A stretch of 64,000 bases of DNA, from contig CAAGLB010000101.1 of the NCBI GenBank assembly GCA_900770635.1, positions 89,131 to 153,130 on the forward strand. Reading direction: 5' to 3'. The position numbers and the translations under genes are program-made. Source of the DNA: an uncultured Alistipes sp. (lineage in GTDB: Bacteria; Bacteroidota; Bacteroidia; Bacteroidales; Rikenellaceae). The notes beneath the pieces are model-generated. The model was given only the letters and a program-made list of their open reading frames with translations. It ran no database searches and had not been told where the DNA came from. Positions 1-8,539 of this stretch are shown here, in pieces (position 1 is the stretch's first letter; the number at the start of each line of letters is the position of its first letter).

Positions 1-1
1 G

Positions 2-583
2 CAGATGCTCAAAGCACCGTTGAAGTACACACGCATAAGCTCGAAGTTCACCTACAAGCGCCTACACCCCGTACACCGTGTCTATCGTCCACACACGGGC
101 GTCGACTATGCAGCACCTGCGGGAACACCCGTACATGCGGTGGCTGATGGCGTGATCACCAAGGCTGGCTGGGGTGGCGGCGGTGGTAACACCATCAAGA
201 TTAAGCACGCAGGAGGCCTCGAGACAGGATACCTCCACCTCAAAGGCTTTGCCAAGGGCATAAAGGTGGGAGCACGTGTGAGCCAGGGACAGACCATCGG
301 CTATGTAGGCTCGACAGGAACGTCGACAGGCCCACACCTCGACTACCGCCTATGGCAGCATGGCAAGCCCGTAGATCCGTTGAAGGTCACTCAGCAGCCA
401 TCGGAGCCTATCGGCAAGAAGCTGATGCCCGAGTTCGAGTTGGTGCGTGAGCGCATGATATCGGAGATGGATGGCACGTCGGCACCTCAGGACCATATCA
501 CCGATGACGACATCTTCCGTCGCCCAAAACAGACAACCGCCGAGGGAGAAACAGCTGAGGCGCAAACAACAGAGAAACAATAA
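2..583 (+). CDS. M23 (LytM-type) peptidase, left-truncated by window edge
   Basis: Murein endopeptidase of the lysostaphin/LytM family, expected to act on peptidoglycan cross-links in the periplasm. The reading frame is open to the left edge, so the ATG at 5 is probably internal and the N-terminal part lies outside the window. The first metal motif HTGVDY is at residues 30-35 counted from that ATG, followed by the usual PAGTPVHAVADG. The closing motif reads GPHLDYRLW near residue 111; the classical second His of HxH is replaced by Asp, a variant I recall in Bacteroidota members of the family. A charged, low-complexity tail of about 50 residues follows the domain. Family assignment is firm; cleavage specificity is unknown. 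Confidence 0.85.
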   Translation, partial: QMLKAPLKYTRISSKFTYKRLHPVHRVYRPHTGVDYAAPAGTPVHAVADGVITKAGWGGGGGNTIKIKHAGGLETGYLHLKGFAKGIKVGARVSQGQTIGYVGSTGTSTGPHLDYRLWQHGKPVDPLKVTQQPSEPIGKKLMPEFELVRERMISEMDGTSAPQDHITDDDIFRRPKQTTAEGETAEAQTTEKQ

Positions 584-597
584 GATAGAAGCATAGG

Positions 598-1017
598 ATG
601 AATATCGACGAGCGAATAACGAAGTTCGTACGCAAACATCACGTCTTGACATTGGCAACTGTGGGTGGGGACAACCTACCCTATGTTGCCAACTGTTTTT
701 ATGCGTACGACAGCCGACGCAACCGCATAATATTTACCTCAGACCTCACGACACGTCATGGCAGCGAGATGGAGGCTCAGCCACATGTGGCACTCAGCAT
801 AGTGCGCGAGACACGCATAGTGGGATGTGTCGAGGGAATACAGATTGAGGGCATAGCAGAACGAGGCACAGAGGAGGCACGCAAGGTCTACATTAAGAGG
901 TTTCCCTACGCTGCCGTTGCGCCACTTACACTCTGGGAGGTGAGGCCCGCGATGATGAAGCTCACAGACAACAAACTTGGTTTTGGCAAGAAACTGATAT
1001 GGCAAAGCGAGGAGTAA
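598..1017 (+). CDS. YhbP-like (UPF0306) FMN-binding split-barrel protein
   Basis: A 139-residue protein resembling the pyridoxamine 5'-phosphate oxidase-like split barrels, closest in layout to E. coli YhbP (UPF0306). It shows the N-terminal HHVLTLATVGGDNLPYVANCFYAYD strand pattern (read here as HHVLTLATV then PYVANCFY), a central FTSDLTTRHGSE segment and the C-terminal KLTDNKLGFGKK. Flavin binding is inferred from the fold; no substrate is known to me. It starts 14 bases after the M23 gene and its last 19 bases overlap the ispD start, so the three genes are probably co-transcribed. Confidence 0.75.
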   Translation: MNIDERITKFVRKHHVLTLATVGGDNLPYVANCFYAYDSRRNRIIFTSDLTTRHGSEMEAQPHVALSIVRETRIVGCVEGIQIEGIAERGTEEARKVYIKRFPYAAVAPLTLWEVRPAMMKLTDNKLGFGKKLIWQSEE

Positions 1018-1667
1018 TAATTGTTGCTGGCGGCTCGGGCAAGCGTATGCAGAGCTCGATGCCTAAGCAGTTCTTGATGCTTGGCGGCATGCCCGTTGTG
1101 GCACACACCATAAACACCTTTTCGGAGACGCTGCCTGGTGCCGAGATTGTCGTTGTGCTGCCCGAGGAGCATATAGCGCTATGGAAAAATATGGCTGCGA
1201 GGTTCGACATCGCTGTGCATAGGTGTGTGGCAGGTGGCGCTGAGAGATTTCACTCGGTGAAGCGAGGCTTGGAGGCGTTGTCGCCTGAGGTAGAGTATGT
1301 TGCGGTGCACGATGGTGTGCGTGCGTTGGTATCCAGGAGGCTCATCATACGCACGATGCTTGCGTGCGAGGAGCATGGTGCGGCAATCCCTGTTGTGGAT
1401 GTCGTGGACTCGTACCGCAGGGTTGTGGGCGACGACTCGGTGATTGTGCCACGCAGCGAGCTACGCATAGTGCAGACGCCACAGACGTTCAGCGCCGAGC
1501 TGCTACGCCGAGGCTACGAGCAGACGTTCACACCAGCATTCACCGACGATGCGAGCGTTGTGGAGGCTCTGGGCCACCGAATATCGCTTGTCGAGGGCGA
1601 GCGCAGCAACCTCAAACTGACCACCCCCGAGGACATGGCCTGGGCCGAATGGTGGCTGGCGAGGTGA
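999..1667 (+). CDS. ispD: 2-C-methyl-D-erythritol 4-phosphate cytidylyltransferase
   Basis: Third step of the MEP isoprenoid pathway: transfers CMP from CTP to methylerythritol 4-phosphate. At 222 residues it has normal family length. The nucleotide-binding loop VAGGSGKRM (about residues 9-17) is followed by MPKQFLMLGG with the CTP-contacting Lys; VHDGVRALVS and TDDASVVEALG carry the conserved acidic residues, and NLKLTTPEDM is the usual C-terminal signature. The start overlaps the preceding gene by 19 bases. Translational coupling is likely because no promoter is visible between them. Confidence 0.95.
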   Translation: MAKRGVIIVAGGSGKRMQSSMPKQFLMLGGMPVVAHTINTFSETLPGAEIVVVLPEEHIALWKNMAARFDIAVHRCVAGGAERFHSVKRGLEALSPEVEYVAVHDGVRALVSRRLIIRTMLACEEHGAAIPVVDVVDSYRRVVGDDSVIVPRSELRIVQTPQTFSAELLRRGYEQTFTPAFTDDASVVEALGHRISLVEGERSNLKLTTPEDMAWAEWWLAR

Positions 1668-1676
1668 TGGGGTGAG

Positions 1677-1850
1677 ATGGGGCGAGATGGGTAAAATGGG
1701 TACTCATGGGTATTATGGGTATTATGGGTATTATGGGTATTATGGGTAGTTCCGTTGCGCTATGAGTATTTTTTTACCCAGCCTTACCCTGAGCTTTAGC
1801 GGCCATACCCACTATACCCACAAATACCCACAAATACCCACCTTACCCAT
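1677..1850. repeat. Family A: 9-bp TGGGTA array, head-to-head
   Basis: The G-rich half (1677-1750) repeats ATGGGTATT five times or so at an exact 9-base period. After a short AT-rich break, the C-rich half (1800-1850) repeats TACCCACAA/TACCCACTA. The G-runs of three, spaced by six bases, could form a G-quadruplex on one strand, and the two halves could pair with each other. Nothing coding is supported: the 9-base period only gives spurious Met-Gly-Ile repeat frames. Confidence 0.85.
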
Positions 1851-1873
1851 AACAAACCTACATCAGCGAGATA

Positions 1874-2005
1874 GAATTTATTGTCAGAAGGCGTGCTATG
1901 TGGTGCATCGCAAAAGTAAGCACCCGAGGATAGTAGTAAACCTACAGCCTCGGGTGCTTATTTTTGCGGGATGTGCCGCAGAGTGCGGCTTATCACAATA
2001 AATTA
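1874..2005 (-). repeat. Stop-codon-anchored palindromic element, copy 1
   Basis: Read on the minus strand, it begins with the TAA stop of the DUF4923-like gene and runs TAATTTATTGTGATAAG, then a small GCCGCA/TGCGGC hairpin, then a large hairpin with stem AAGCACCCGAGG/CCTCGGGTGCTT capped by GTAG-TAAAC-CTAC, then TTACTTTT, and ends in CCTTCTGACAATAAATTC, which pairs with the start. It is about 132 bp long. The inner hairpin plus T-rich stretch looks like an intrinsic terminator. See copies at 16174, 35971, 41071, 47326 and 52672. Confidence 0.8.
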
Positions 2006-2635
2006 CATGCGGCGGAATTTGCAAACAACAAAAACATCCCCCAGGTCACGGATGAGCGTGTCGATGAGGAGAATGTTCTGGTCCTGCCTAAGCTCGGGCA
2101 TCACGCTGATCATGGTTTTGAGGAGCTGACGGGCATCGAGCAACACGGTGAGTGTGTCGGAGCTATAACGAACATAGCCGCCAACAGAGTACGTCTTACC
2201 ATCGAGCGTGGTGCTCAGGCTGACACCCGCAGTAGAACGGGTGTAGGTATAGGTGCCCTCCATCTTATAGCCGTTGTGGCTGACACACCCCTTGCCGTTG
2301 TCGAGCCTAAGGTGTGCCGAGCCCGAGGTGATGCTTGCCTGGCGCAACAGGTCGGCGATAGCTGGGTTGAGCTGCGCTATGGCAATGTCGGCCAAGGCGT
2401 TGCTTCCTAAGTAGCTGAACGACGCTGCGCTATAGAGCCACTCGCCATTGAGCGTAGAGGCGGCAGGAGCACTTGCAGCAAGGCGCTTATAGGGATCGTT
2501 GCTCTGCGTAGCGGTGGTAGACTGCTGCTGCGAGCCACCCAACAGGCGGGACAGGTTGAGCTGCGCCGACGACGTGGCGGGCAACATAAAGGCAGCGGCA
2601 ACGGCCATAACTACAACAATAACAAGACGTTTCAT
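2003..2635 (-). CDS. Secreted DUF4923-like protein
   Basis: An exported protein of about 210 residues, resembling the DUF4923 family found in Bacteroidales; its function is unknown. I choose the ATG at 2635 because it starts MKRLVIVVVMAVAAAFMLPA, a clean signal peptide ending near TSSAQ; an upstream in-frame ATG at 2650 would add five residues. A Ser/Gln/Thr-rich linker follows (about residues 30-50). The C-terminal part is predicted beta-rich, with repeated TYTYTRSTAGVSLSTTLDG-like strands reminiscent of a lipocalin-type barrel (inference). The stop codon lies inside the palindromic element copy 1. Confidence 0.65.
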   Translation of the reverse strand: MKRLVIVVVMAVAAAFMLPATSSAQLNLSRLLGGSQQQSTTATQSNDPYKRLAASAPAASTLNGEWLYSAASFSYLGSNALADIAIAQLNPAIADLLRQASITSGSAHLRLDNGKGCVSHNGYKMEGTYTYTRSTAGVSLSTTLDGKTYSVGGYVRYSSDTLTVLLDARQLLKTMISVMPELRQDQNILLIDTLIRDLGDVFVVCKFRRM

Positions 2636-2663
2636 AGCCTCAATATTCAAATTAGGTCACTCA

Positions 2664-4610
2664 TTAGCTTAGGGCATCCAACTCACGCTCCATCTGCTCG
2701 ACCTCGTGAAGCCATGCACGCTCCTGAGCATCCGAAGGCATGTGTAGGTCGCCACGTGGCGATAGGCCTACGCCACCAACCTTTGGTCCATCGGGCATTG
2801 CCGAGCGCTTGAACTGCTGCGAGAAGAAGCGGTGGAAGAAGACTTTGAGCCATTTGAGGATGGTAGCCTTGTCGTAGGTACCCTCGAAGGCCAACGATGC
2901 CAACATAGCGATCTTGGTTGGCGAGTAGCGACGACGAAGGGTGCAGTAGAGGAAGAAGTCGTGGAGGTCGTAAGGACCAACGATATCCTCGGTGCGCTGA
3001 GCGATATTCTCGCCATCGGCAGGAAGAAGCTCGGGGCTAACAGGAGTAGCCACAACATCCAACAACGCCTCACGCAACACGCCCTCAGCACGGTTGTTAG
3101 CATACCAGTCGACCATGTAGCGAACGAGAGTCTTAGGCACTGATGAGTTAATGCCATACATCGACATCTGGTCGCCATTGTATGTCGCCCAGCCAAGAGC
3201 CAACTCGCTCATATCGCCTGTGCCGATAACCATACCTCCGCAGAGGTTAGCAACATCCATGAGAATCTGAGTACGCTCACGGGCCTGTGAGTTCTCGTAG
3301 GCAACGCCACGCTCCTCGGCACTGATGCCTATATCCTTGAAGTGCTGCTCGCAAGCCTCCTTAATAGAGATCTCTTTGAGGGTGCAGCCCAACTCACGAG
3401 CCATAGTCAAGGCATTCTGGTATGTGCGGTCAGTAGTTCCGAAGCCCGGCATGGTTACACAGATGATGCCCTTACGGTCGAGGCCCAAGAGGTCGAAGGT
3501 GTCGCATACGGCCAAGAGTGCCAACGTAGAGTCGAGGCCTCCTGAGATGCCAAGGACAGCCTTAGAGCATGATGTATGTTCAAGGCGCTGAGCAAGGCCT
3601 GCCGACTGGATAGCAAATACCTCACGGCAGTGTACGGCACGTGCTGCCTCATCCTCGGGAACGAAGTATATTGGCTCGATGTGGCGGCGCACATCACCCT
3701 GATACATAATCTCGTCAACGTCAATCTCGACAACACGCATCTCTGGTGCGTCTGGATAGTAGAAGGTGTTACGTGCGGTACGACGTGTTGAGATATACTC
3801 TACGTCGATGTCGGCGATGACCATACGGTCGTTGCGCACAAAGCGCTCGCTGACGCCCAACACCCTACCGAGCTCGGCAACAACAGCGTTACCAGCAAAC
3901 ACCAAGTCGCTCGACGACTCGCCATGACCTGATGAGGCATAGACGTATGCGGCCATAGTGCGTGATGACTGCTCGGCGATGAGCGATATTAGGTAGTCGT
4001 GCTTGCATACCGACTCGGGAGATGCCGAGAGGTTGAACAGCAGCTTAGCACCCTGCACCGCCTGCATTGATGATGGTGGCACTGGCACCCACATATCCTC
4101 GCAAATCTCGACACCAAACTCCACGCCATGAATGTCGAACATGAGGTCGGCACCGAAGGGGCACTCACGGCCAGCAAAGCGTATCACACGATCCTTGATG
4201 CCGTAGCCCGATACCCACCAACGAAGCTCAGAAAACTCGCCATAGTTAGGGATATAGCTCTTAGGCACGATGCCCCACAACTCGCCCTGACCAAAGACTG
4301 CGGCGCAGTTGTAGAGGCGGTCGGCAAAGACTACGGGGAGGCCCACGATACCGATGGTAGGTATGTCACGACACTCCTCCATGAGCCATGCCAAGGCCTG
4401 CTCCGAGTCGCTGAGCAGCTTCTTCTGCAAGACCATGTCGCCACAGGTGTAGCCCACCAACGACAGCTCGGGCATGACGACAATCTCGACACCCTCCTGG
4501 AATGCCTGCTGCATAATTTTGAGAGCGCCCTCGGCATTGCGATGGGCATCGGCGATGTGCACACGTGGCACCGCCGCAGCAACTCTCATGTATCCGTATT
4601 GGTTGTTCAT
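2664..4610 (-). CDS. nadE: Glutamine-hydrolysing NAD+ synthase
   Basis: Converts nicotinic acid adenine dinucleotide to NAD+ using ammonia from glutamine. The 648 residues are built as a nitrilase-type glutaminase (about 1-290) followed by an ATP-pyrophosphatase synthetase. The glutaminase triad is visible: Glu in VMPELSLVGYTCGD, Lys in VPKSYIPNYGEF, Cys in VEICEDMW. The synthetase P-loop is ISGGLDSTLALL, with GTGDMSELALGW and MYGINSSVPKT downstream. Length matches the long glutamine-dependent form. It lies 28 bases upstream of the secreted protein gene and could share its transcript. Confidence 0.96.
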   Translation of the reverse strand: MNNQYGYMRVAAAVPRVHIADAHRNAEGALKIMQQAFQEGVEIVVMPELSLVGYTCGDMVLQKKLLSDSEQALAWLMEECRDIPTIGIVGLPVVFADRLYNCAAVFGQGELWGIVPKSYIPNYGEFSELRWWVSGYGIKDRVIRFAGRECPFGADLMFDIHGVEFGVEICEDMWVPVPPSSMQAVQGAKLLFNLSASPESVCKHDYLISLIAEQSSRTMAAYVYASSGHGESSSDLVFAGNAVVAELGRVLGVSERFVRNDRMVIADIDVEYISTRRTARNTFYYPDAPEMRVVEIDVDEIMYQGDVRRHIEPIYFVPEDEAARAVHCREVFAIQSAGLAQRLEHTSCSKAVLGISGGLDSTLALLAVCDTFDLLGLDRKGIICVTMPGFGTTDRTYQNALTMARELGCTLKEISIKEACEQHFKDIGISAEERGVAYENSQARERTQILMDVANLCGGMVIGTGDMSELALGWATYNGDQMSMYGINSSVPKTLVRYMVDWYANNRAEGVLREALLDVVATPVSPELLPADGENIAQRTEDIVGPYDLHDFFLYCTLRRRYSPTKIAMLASLAFEGTYDKATILKWLKVFFHRFFSQQFKRSAMPDGPKVGGVGLSPRGDLHMPSDAQERAWLHEVEQMERELDALS

Positions 4611-4629
4611 AACTATTATTCAAATTAGT

Positions 4630-4910
4630 AGTTAGTAATGAGTAATTAGTAATAAATTTCGTTGCTACGTACCACTCGCTTACAATGTCATTCTGAACGT
4701 AGTGAAGAATCTCTCAGTGGGCGCTAAGGGTGAACGCCCGTACTCACTGGGAGATGTTTCGCTAAGGCTCAACATGACAGCGGTGGGTAGGCTGGGTATT
4801 ATGGGTATTATGGGTATAGTGGGTACTATGGGTAGTTTTTTCTATTTACCCATCTTACCCATTGTACCCATTTTACCCATGATACCCATTACTCACTACT
4901 AATTACTCTT
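4630..4910. repeat. Composite repeat (families B + A) between nadE and pepT
   Basis: Covers nearly all of the 314-base gap. From left: TAGTAATTAG-type AT repeats, the 19-mer GTTGCTACGTACCACTCGC, palindrome B (about 4688-4782: TGTCATTCTGAACGTAGTG ... CTCAACATGACA), then family A (about 4790-4895) with a G-rich half, the spacer TAGTTTTTTCTATTTA and a C-rich half, and again AT repeats. The same composite, including the 19-mer, is present in inverted orientation at 14340-14640. Confidence 0.85.
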
Positions 4911-4924
4911 TACTCTCTTATCGA

Positions 4925-6142
4925 TTACTCGGCCCAGATGCGTGCAAGGTTGATGATGGTGTTCATCGCACGGTTCATCGTGGTGAGCGACACATACTCG
5001 TAGCGGCCATGGAAGTTCATACCACCAGTGAAGAGGTTAGGACATGGCAAGCCCATGAACGAGAGGCGTGAGCCATCGGTACCACCACGGATAGGCTTAA
5101 CATGTGGCTTGACACCAGCCTCGATCATCGCACGCTTAGCCTTCTCGATGAGCTGTGGGTGTGGCTCAACCATCTTACGCATGTTGTAGTACTGGTCTTT
5201 GAGCGTGAGTGTCAGGTGCTTCTCGCCATACTTGCGCTGAAGGAAGTTGACAACATCCCACATGAGCTGCTTCTTCTGCTCGAACTTATCGCTATCGTGG
5301 TCACGGATGATATAGCTTATCTCGGCCTCCTCAACAGAGCCCTTGATGCCTACGCAGTGGAAGAAGCCCTCGTAGTGCTCGGTGAACTGTGGACGCTGGT
5401 CGGCAGGCAACATAGCGTTGAGCTCACAGGCGATGTCGATGGCGTTGATCATCTTGTTCTTAGCCATGCCTGGGTGTACGTTGCGGCCAGCGATATGAAT
5501 CTTAGCACCTGCGGCGTTGAAGTTCTCGTACTCCAACTCGCCCTCCATGCCGCCATCCATAGTATAGGCGAAGTCGGCAGCGAACTTCTGCACGTCGAAA
5601 TAGTCGACGCCACGACCAATCTCCTCGTCGGGGGTGAAGCCTACACGTATCTTGCCGTGCTTAACCTCGGGGTGTGCCTTGAGCCACTCCATAGCGGTAA
5701 CAATCTCGGCTACACCTGCCTTGTCGTCAGCGCCAAGGAGCGTGGTGCCATCTGTATGGATGAGGGTGTGGCCCTTGAAGAAGGTAAGCTCGGGGAACTC
5801 GTCGACACGCAACCAGCAGTCGTCGCCGAGGCGTATGTCACGGCCATCGTAGTTCTCAACGGTGTGAGGCTTGATGTTAGCACCGCTCATATCGGGAGCT
5901 GTGTCCACATGCGAGATGAAGCCGATGACAGGGGCATTCTCGTAGCCAGGGGTTGCTGGGAGTGTGGCCATCACATAGCCATACTTGTCCATGCTTACCT
6001 CGGTGAGGCCTATTGCCTCGAGCTCCTCTTTGAGGTGGCGCAGCAAGACGAGCTGCTTGTCGGTAGATGGGAATGTGGTGCTCGACTCATCGCTCTGGGT
6101 GTCGAACGACACATATTTCAAAAATCTCTCTTTTAAGTCCAT
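4925..6142 (-). CDS. pepT: Peptidase T (tripeptide aminopeptidase)
   Basis: Cytoplasmic M20B metallopeptidase that removes the N-terminal residue from tripeptides. At 405 residues it has normal length. Zinc-site motifs are visible: ISHVDTAPD (His and Asp), LGADDKAGVAEIV (bridging Asp), TPDEEIGRGVDYFD (catalytic and ligand Glu), MDGG, and the late GGTDGSRLSFMGLPCPN with the final His in MNFHGRYE. It stands between two repeat blocks with no close partner, but the OPT-family oligopeptide transporter gene is next upstream on the same strand, so peptide uptake and hydrolysis may be linked. Confidence 0.95.
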   Translation of the reverse strand: MDLKERFLKYVSFDTQSDESSTTFPSTDKQLVLLRHLKEELEAIGLTEVSMDKYGYVMATLPATPGYENAPVIGFISHVDTAPDMSGANIKPHTVENYDGRDIRLGDDCWLRVDEFPELTFFKGHTLIHTDGTTLLGADDKAGVAEIVTAMEWLKAHPEVKHGKIRVGFTPDEEIGRGVDYFDVQKFAADFAYTMDGGMEGELEYENFNAAGAKIHIAGRNVHPGMAKNKMINAIDIACELNAMLPADQRPQFTEHYEGFFHCVGIKGSVEEAEISYIIRDHDSDKFEQKKQLMWDVVNFLQRKYGEKHLTLTLKDQYYNMRKMVEPHPQLIEKAKRAMIEAGVKPHVKPIRGGTDGSRLSFMGLPCPNLFTGGMNFHGRYEYVSLTTMNRAMNTIINLARIWAE

Positions 6143-6189
6143 TGTATATTGTTTTTTTGGTTTTTAAGGTTGTTGGTTGATTAGGGAAG

Positions 6190-6418
6190 TAAACTCTGTG
6201 CAATTTAAGTGAAAAGGGAAAACTGACAACTGAAAAGTGTGGTGTGCTTCGCACGAAGTGAAAACTGACAACTGACAACTGAAAAGTGTGGTGTGCTTCG
6301 CACGAGATTATTAAATATAGCGTCGCAGACACCTTACTTTTCACTTTTCAGTTTTAACTTTTCACTTTCTCTTTTCGCTTCTTACCTTTCACTTTTCACT
6401 TTTCACCTTTCACTTCGA
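6190..6418. repeat. Family C repeats, two tandem units
   Basis: The pepT-OPT gap holds two copies of GTGGTGTGCTTCGCACGA separated by AAGTGAAAACTGACAACTG stretches, then the partner half GCGTCGCAGACACC and a long TTTTCACTTTTCA tail. Each unit is an imperfect palindrome bounded by GAAAAGT and ACTTTTC. No ORF is supported here. Confidence 0.8.
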
Positions 6419-6419
6419 T

Positions 6420-8405
6420 TTACTCCTCCACCTTAGCACGGCGTGAGTGCCAGATGAAGTAGGCGATGATGGCGGCGTACATCACGATGCCGAGATATAC
6501 TGGCGTCATAGAGCCCTCGCCCCACTGAATCATCCAGTCGACACCAACGAATGCCAAGATGGCGCTGACAACACCCATCAACGCACCACCAGCGATGAAG
6601 CCCGAGGCGATGAGCGTGCCACGATTGTTGTTTGCCTTAGCCTTCTCGGGCGATGCCTTGCGGTTAACAGCCCATGCTACCAAGCCACCAACTACGAGTG
6701 GTGCATTGAGCTCCATAGGGATGAACATACCGAGAGCAAATGGCAAGGCTGGAAGCTTGATGAACGTAAGCACAAGGGCGATGAGTGCGCCGATGCCGTA
6801 GAGCAACCAAGGAGTAGCACCACCAGTCATAAGTGGCTGGATAACAGCGGCCATAGCGTTAGCCTGAGGTGCTACGAGGGCGTTCTCGCCAACAAAGCCG
6901 TAGGTGTCGTTCATGATGATCATAACACCTGCAACGGTAGCTGCCGACACTGCGGTGCCCACAAACTTCCATGTCTGCTGCTTGCGAGGTGTGGTGCCAA
7001 GCCAGTAGCCGATCTTAAGGTCGGTGATAAAGCCACCAGCCATAGACAATGCGGTACATACCACGCCGCCGATGACCAATGCAGCGATCATGCCGTTCTT
7101 GCCCTCAAGGCCTATTGATACGAGTACCAACGATGAAAGGATGAGCGTCATTAGAGTCATGCCCGACACTGGGTTAGAGCCCACGATGGCGATGGCGTTA
7201 GCTGCCACAGTGGTGAACAGGAAGGCGATGACGAAGACGATGAGCAGGGCGACAACAGTCTGGAACCAGTTATGGAGCACGCCAAACTGGAAGAAGAACA
7301 ATGTAGCTACGAGCACAGCGATGATAACCGAGAGGATTACCTTCATCGATATATCGCTCTGAGTGCGAGGCTCTTGGGTTGCAGCCTTCTTGCCGCCGAG
7401 CTCGTTCCGAGCCAACGACAATGCGCTCTTGATGATGCCTGCCTGGCGGATGATGCCGATAAGGCCTGCCATGGCGATGCCACCGATACCGAGAGGACGA
7501 CCTATCTCACGGAAGATGCCCTCAGGCGTAGCCAACGCCTCATGGTTGATACCCATAGCGGCAAGGGTGTCGGGGAGTGTTGCGGCGTCGAACATCGACA
7601 GAAGAGGAGTAACCAAAGGGATAACCACAAACCACACGAGGGCTGAGCCACCAGCGATGATGAGGGCATATTTCAATCCGATGATATATCCAAGGCCGAG
7701 CACTGCTGCCGAGGTGTTAAGGCCGAAGGTGAGCTTAGCATTTGCTGCGAGGGCCTTACCCCAGCCCCACATCTGTGTTGAGAGGGTGCTCACCCATGCG
7801 CCGAAGGTAGAGACGATGAAGTCGTAAAGACCGCCGATAAGACCTGCAGCCACGAGAATCTTAGCCTCGGAGCCACCCTTCTCGCCCGATACCAAGACCT
7901 CAGTTGTTGCTGTAGCCTCGGGGAAAGGATACTTGCCGTGCATCTCCTTGACGAAGTATTTGCGGAAAGGAATCATAAGCACGATGCCGAGGAAGCCACC
8001 GAGGAGCGATGATAGGAAGACCTGGTAGAACTGGGCATCGAGGCCGAGGATGTAGAGCGCAGGGAGCGTGAAGATGGCACCTGCGACGATAACGCCTGAT
8101 GATGCGCCGATAGACTGGATGATGACGTTCTGGCCGAGCATATTCTTCTTGCCACGCATCTGGCCGAGGCCCACAGCGATGATGGCGATAGGGATAGCTG
8201 CCTCGAACACCTGGCCCACCTTGAGGCCGAGGTAAGCAGCTGCTGCCGAGAAGATTACGGCCATGATGATACCCACCGTAACGGAGTAGGGAGTAACCTC
8301 CACAGGAGTTTGAGCGTTGCCCATAATAGGCTGATACTCTTCGCCTTTGCCGAGCTCACGATAAGCGTTCTCGGGCAGCGACGTCTTAGGTTGTGTGTTC
8401 TGCAT
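6420..8405 (-). CDS. OPT family oligopeptide transporter
   Basis: Integral inner-membrane transporter of the OPT superfamily, probably importing small peptides by ion symport. The 661 residues consist almost entirely of hydrophobic segments (roughly 14-16 helices), starting after a 35-residue polar N-terminus containing PYSVTVGIIMAVIFSAAAAYLG. A conserved-looking loop reads KYPFPEATATTEVLVSGEKGG. The bacterial OPT branch is commonly annotated as peptide transport, but yellow-stripe members carry metal chelates, so the substrate is uncertain. It lies directly upstream of pepT on the same strand. Confidence 0.9.
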   Translation of the reverse strand: MQNTQPKTSLPENAYRELGKGEEYQPIMGNAQTPVEVTPYSVTVGIIMAVIFSAAAAYLGLKVGQVFEAAIPIAIIAVGLGQMRGKKNMLGQNVIIQSIGASSGVIVAGAIFTLPALYILGLDAQFYQVFLSSLLGGFLGIVLMIPFRKYFVKEMHGKYPFPEATATTEVLVSGEKGGSEAKILVAAGLIGGLYDFIVSTFGAWVSTLSTQMWGWGKALAANAKLTFGLNTSAAVLGLGYIIGLKYALIIAGGSALVWFVVIPLVTPLLSMFDAATLPDTLAAMGINHEALATPEGIFREIGRPLGIGGIAMAGLIGIIRQAGIIKSALSLARNELGGKKAATQEPRTQSDISMKVILSVIIAVLVATLFFFQFGVLHNWFQTVVALLIVFVIAFLFTTVAANAIAIVGSNPVSGMTLMTLILSSLVLVSIGLEGKNGMIAALVIGGVVCTALSMAGGFITDLKIGYWLGTTPRKQQTWKFVGTAVSAATVAGVMIIMNDTYGFVGENALVAPQANAMAAVIQPLMTGGATPWLLYGIGALIALVLTFIKLPALPFALGMFIPMELNAPLVVGGLVAWAVNRKASPEKAKANNNRGTLIASGFIAGGALMGVVSAILAFVGVDWMIQWGEGSMTPVYLGIVMYAAIIAYFIWHSRRAKVEE

Positions 8406-8539
8406 AGTGATATAGTTTTAGTTAAATTGTTCGCGCGTACATATATAATAGCAGACAAAGATAGAAAAAAAAAACGAAACACCAAAACCGAGGAGGATTT
8501 TTTGAGGGGGAGGAGGGGGGGGGAGGTGGGGATTTGTGG

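Noticed and set aside
1762..2001. Small plus-strand frame after ispD
   Set aside because: Made of family A repeats and the palindromic element.
5102..6136. Long plus-strand open frame opposite pepT
   Set aside because: It is the antisense of pepT, caused by biased codon use; its protein has no recognisable domain.
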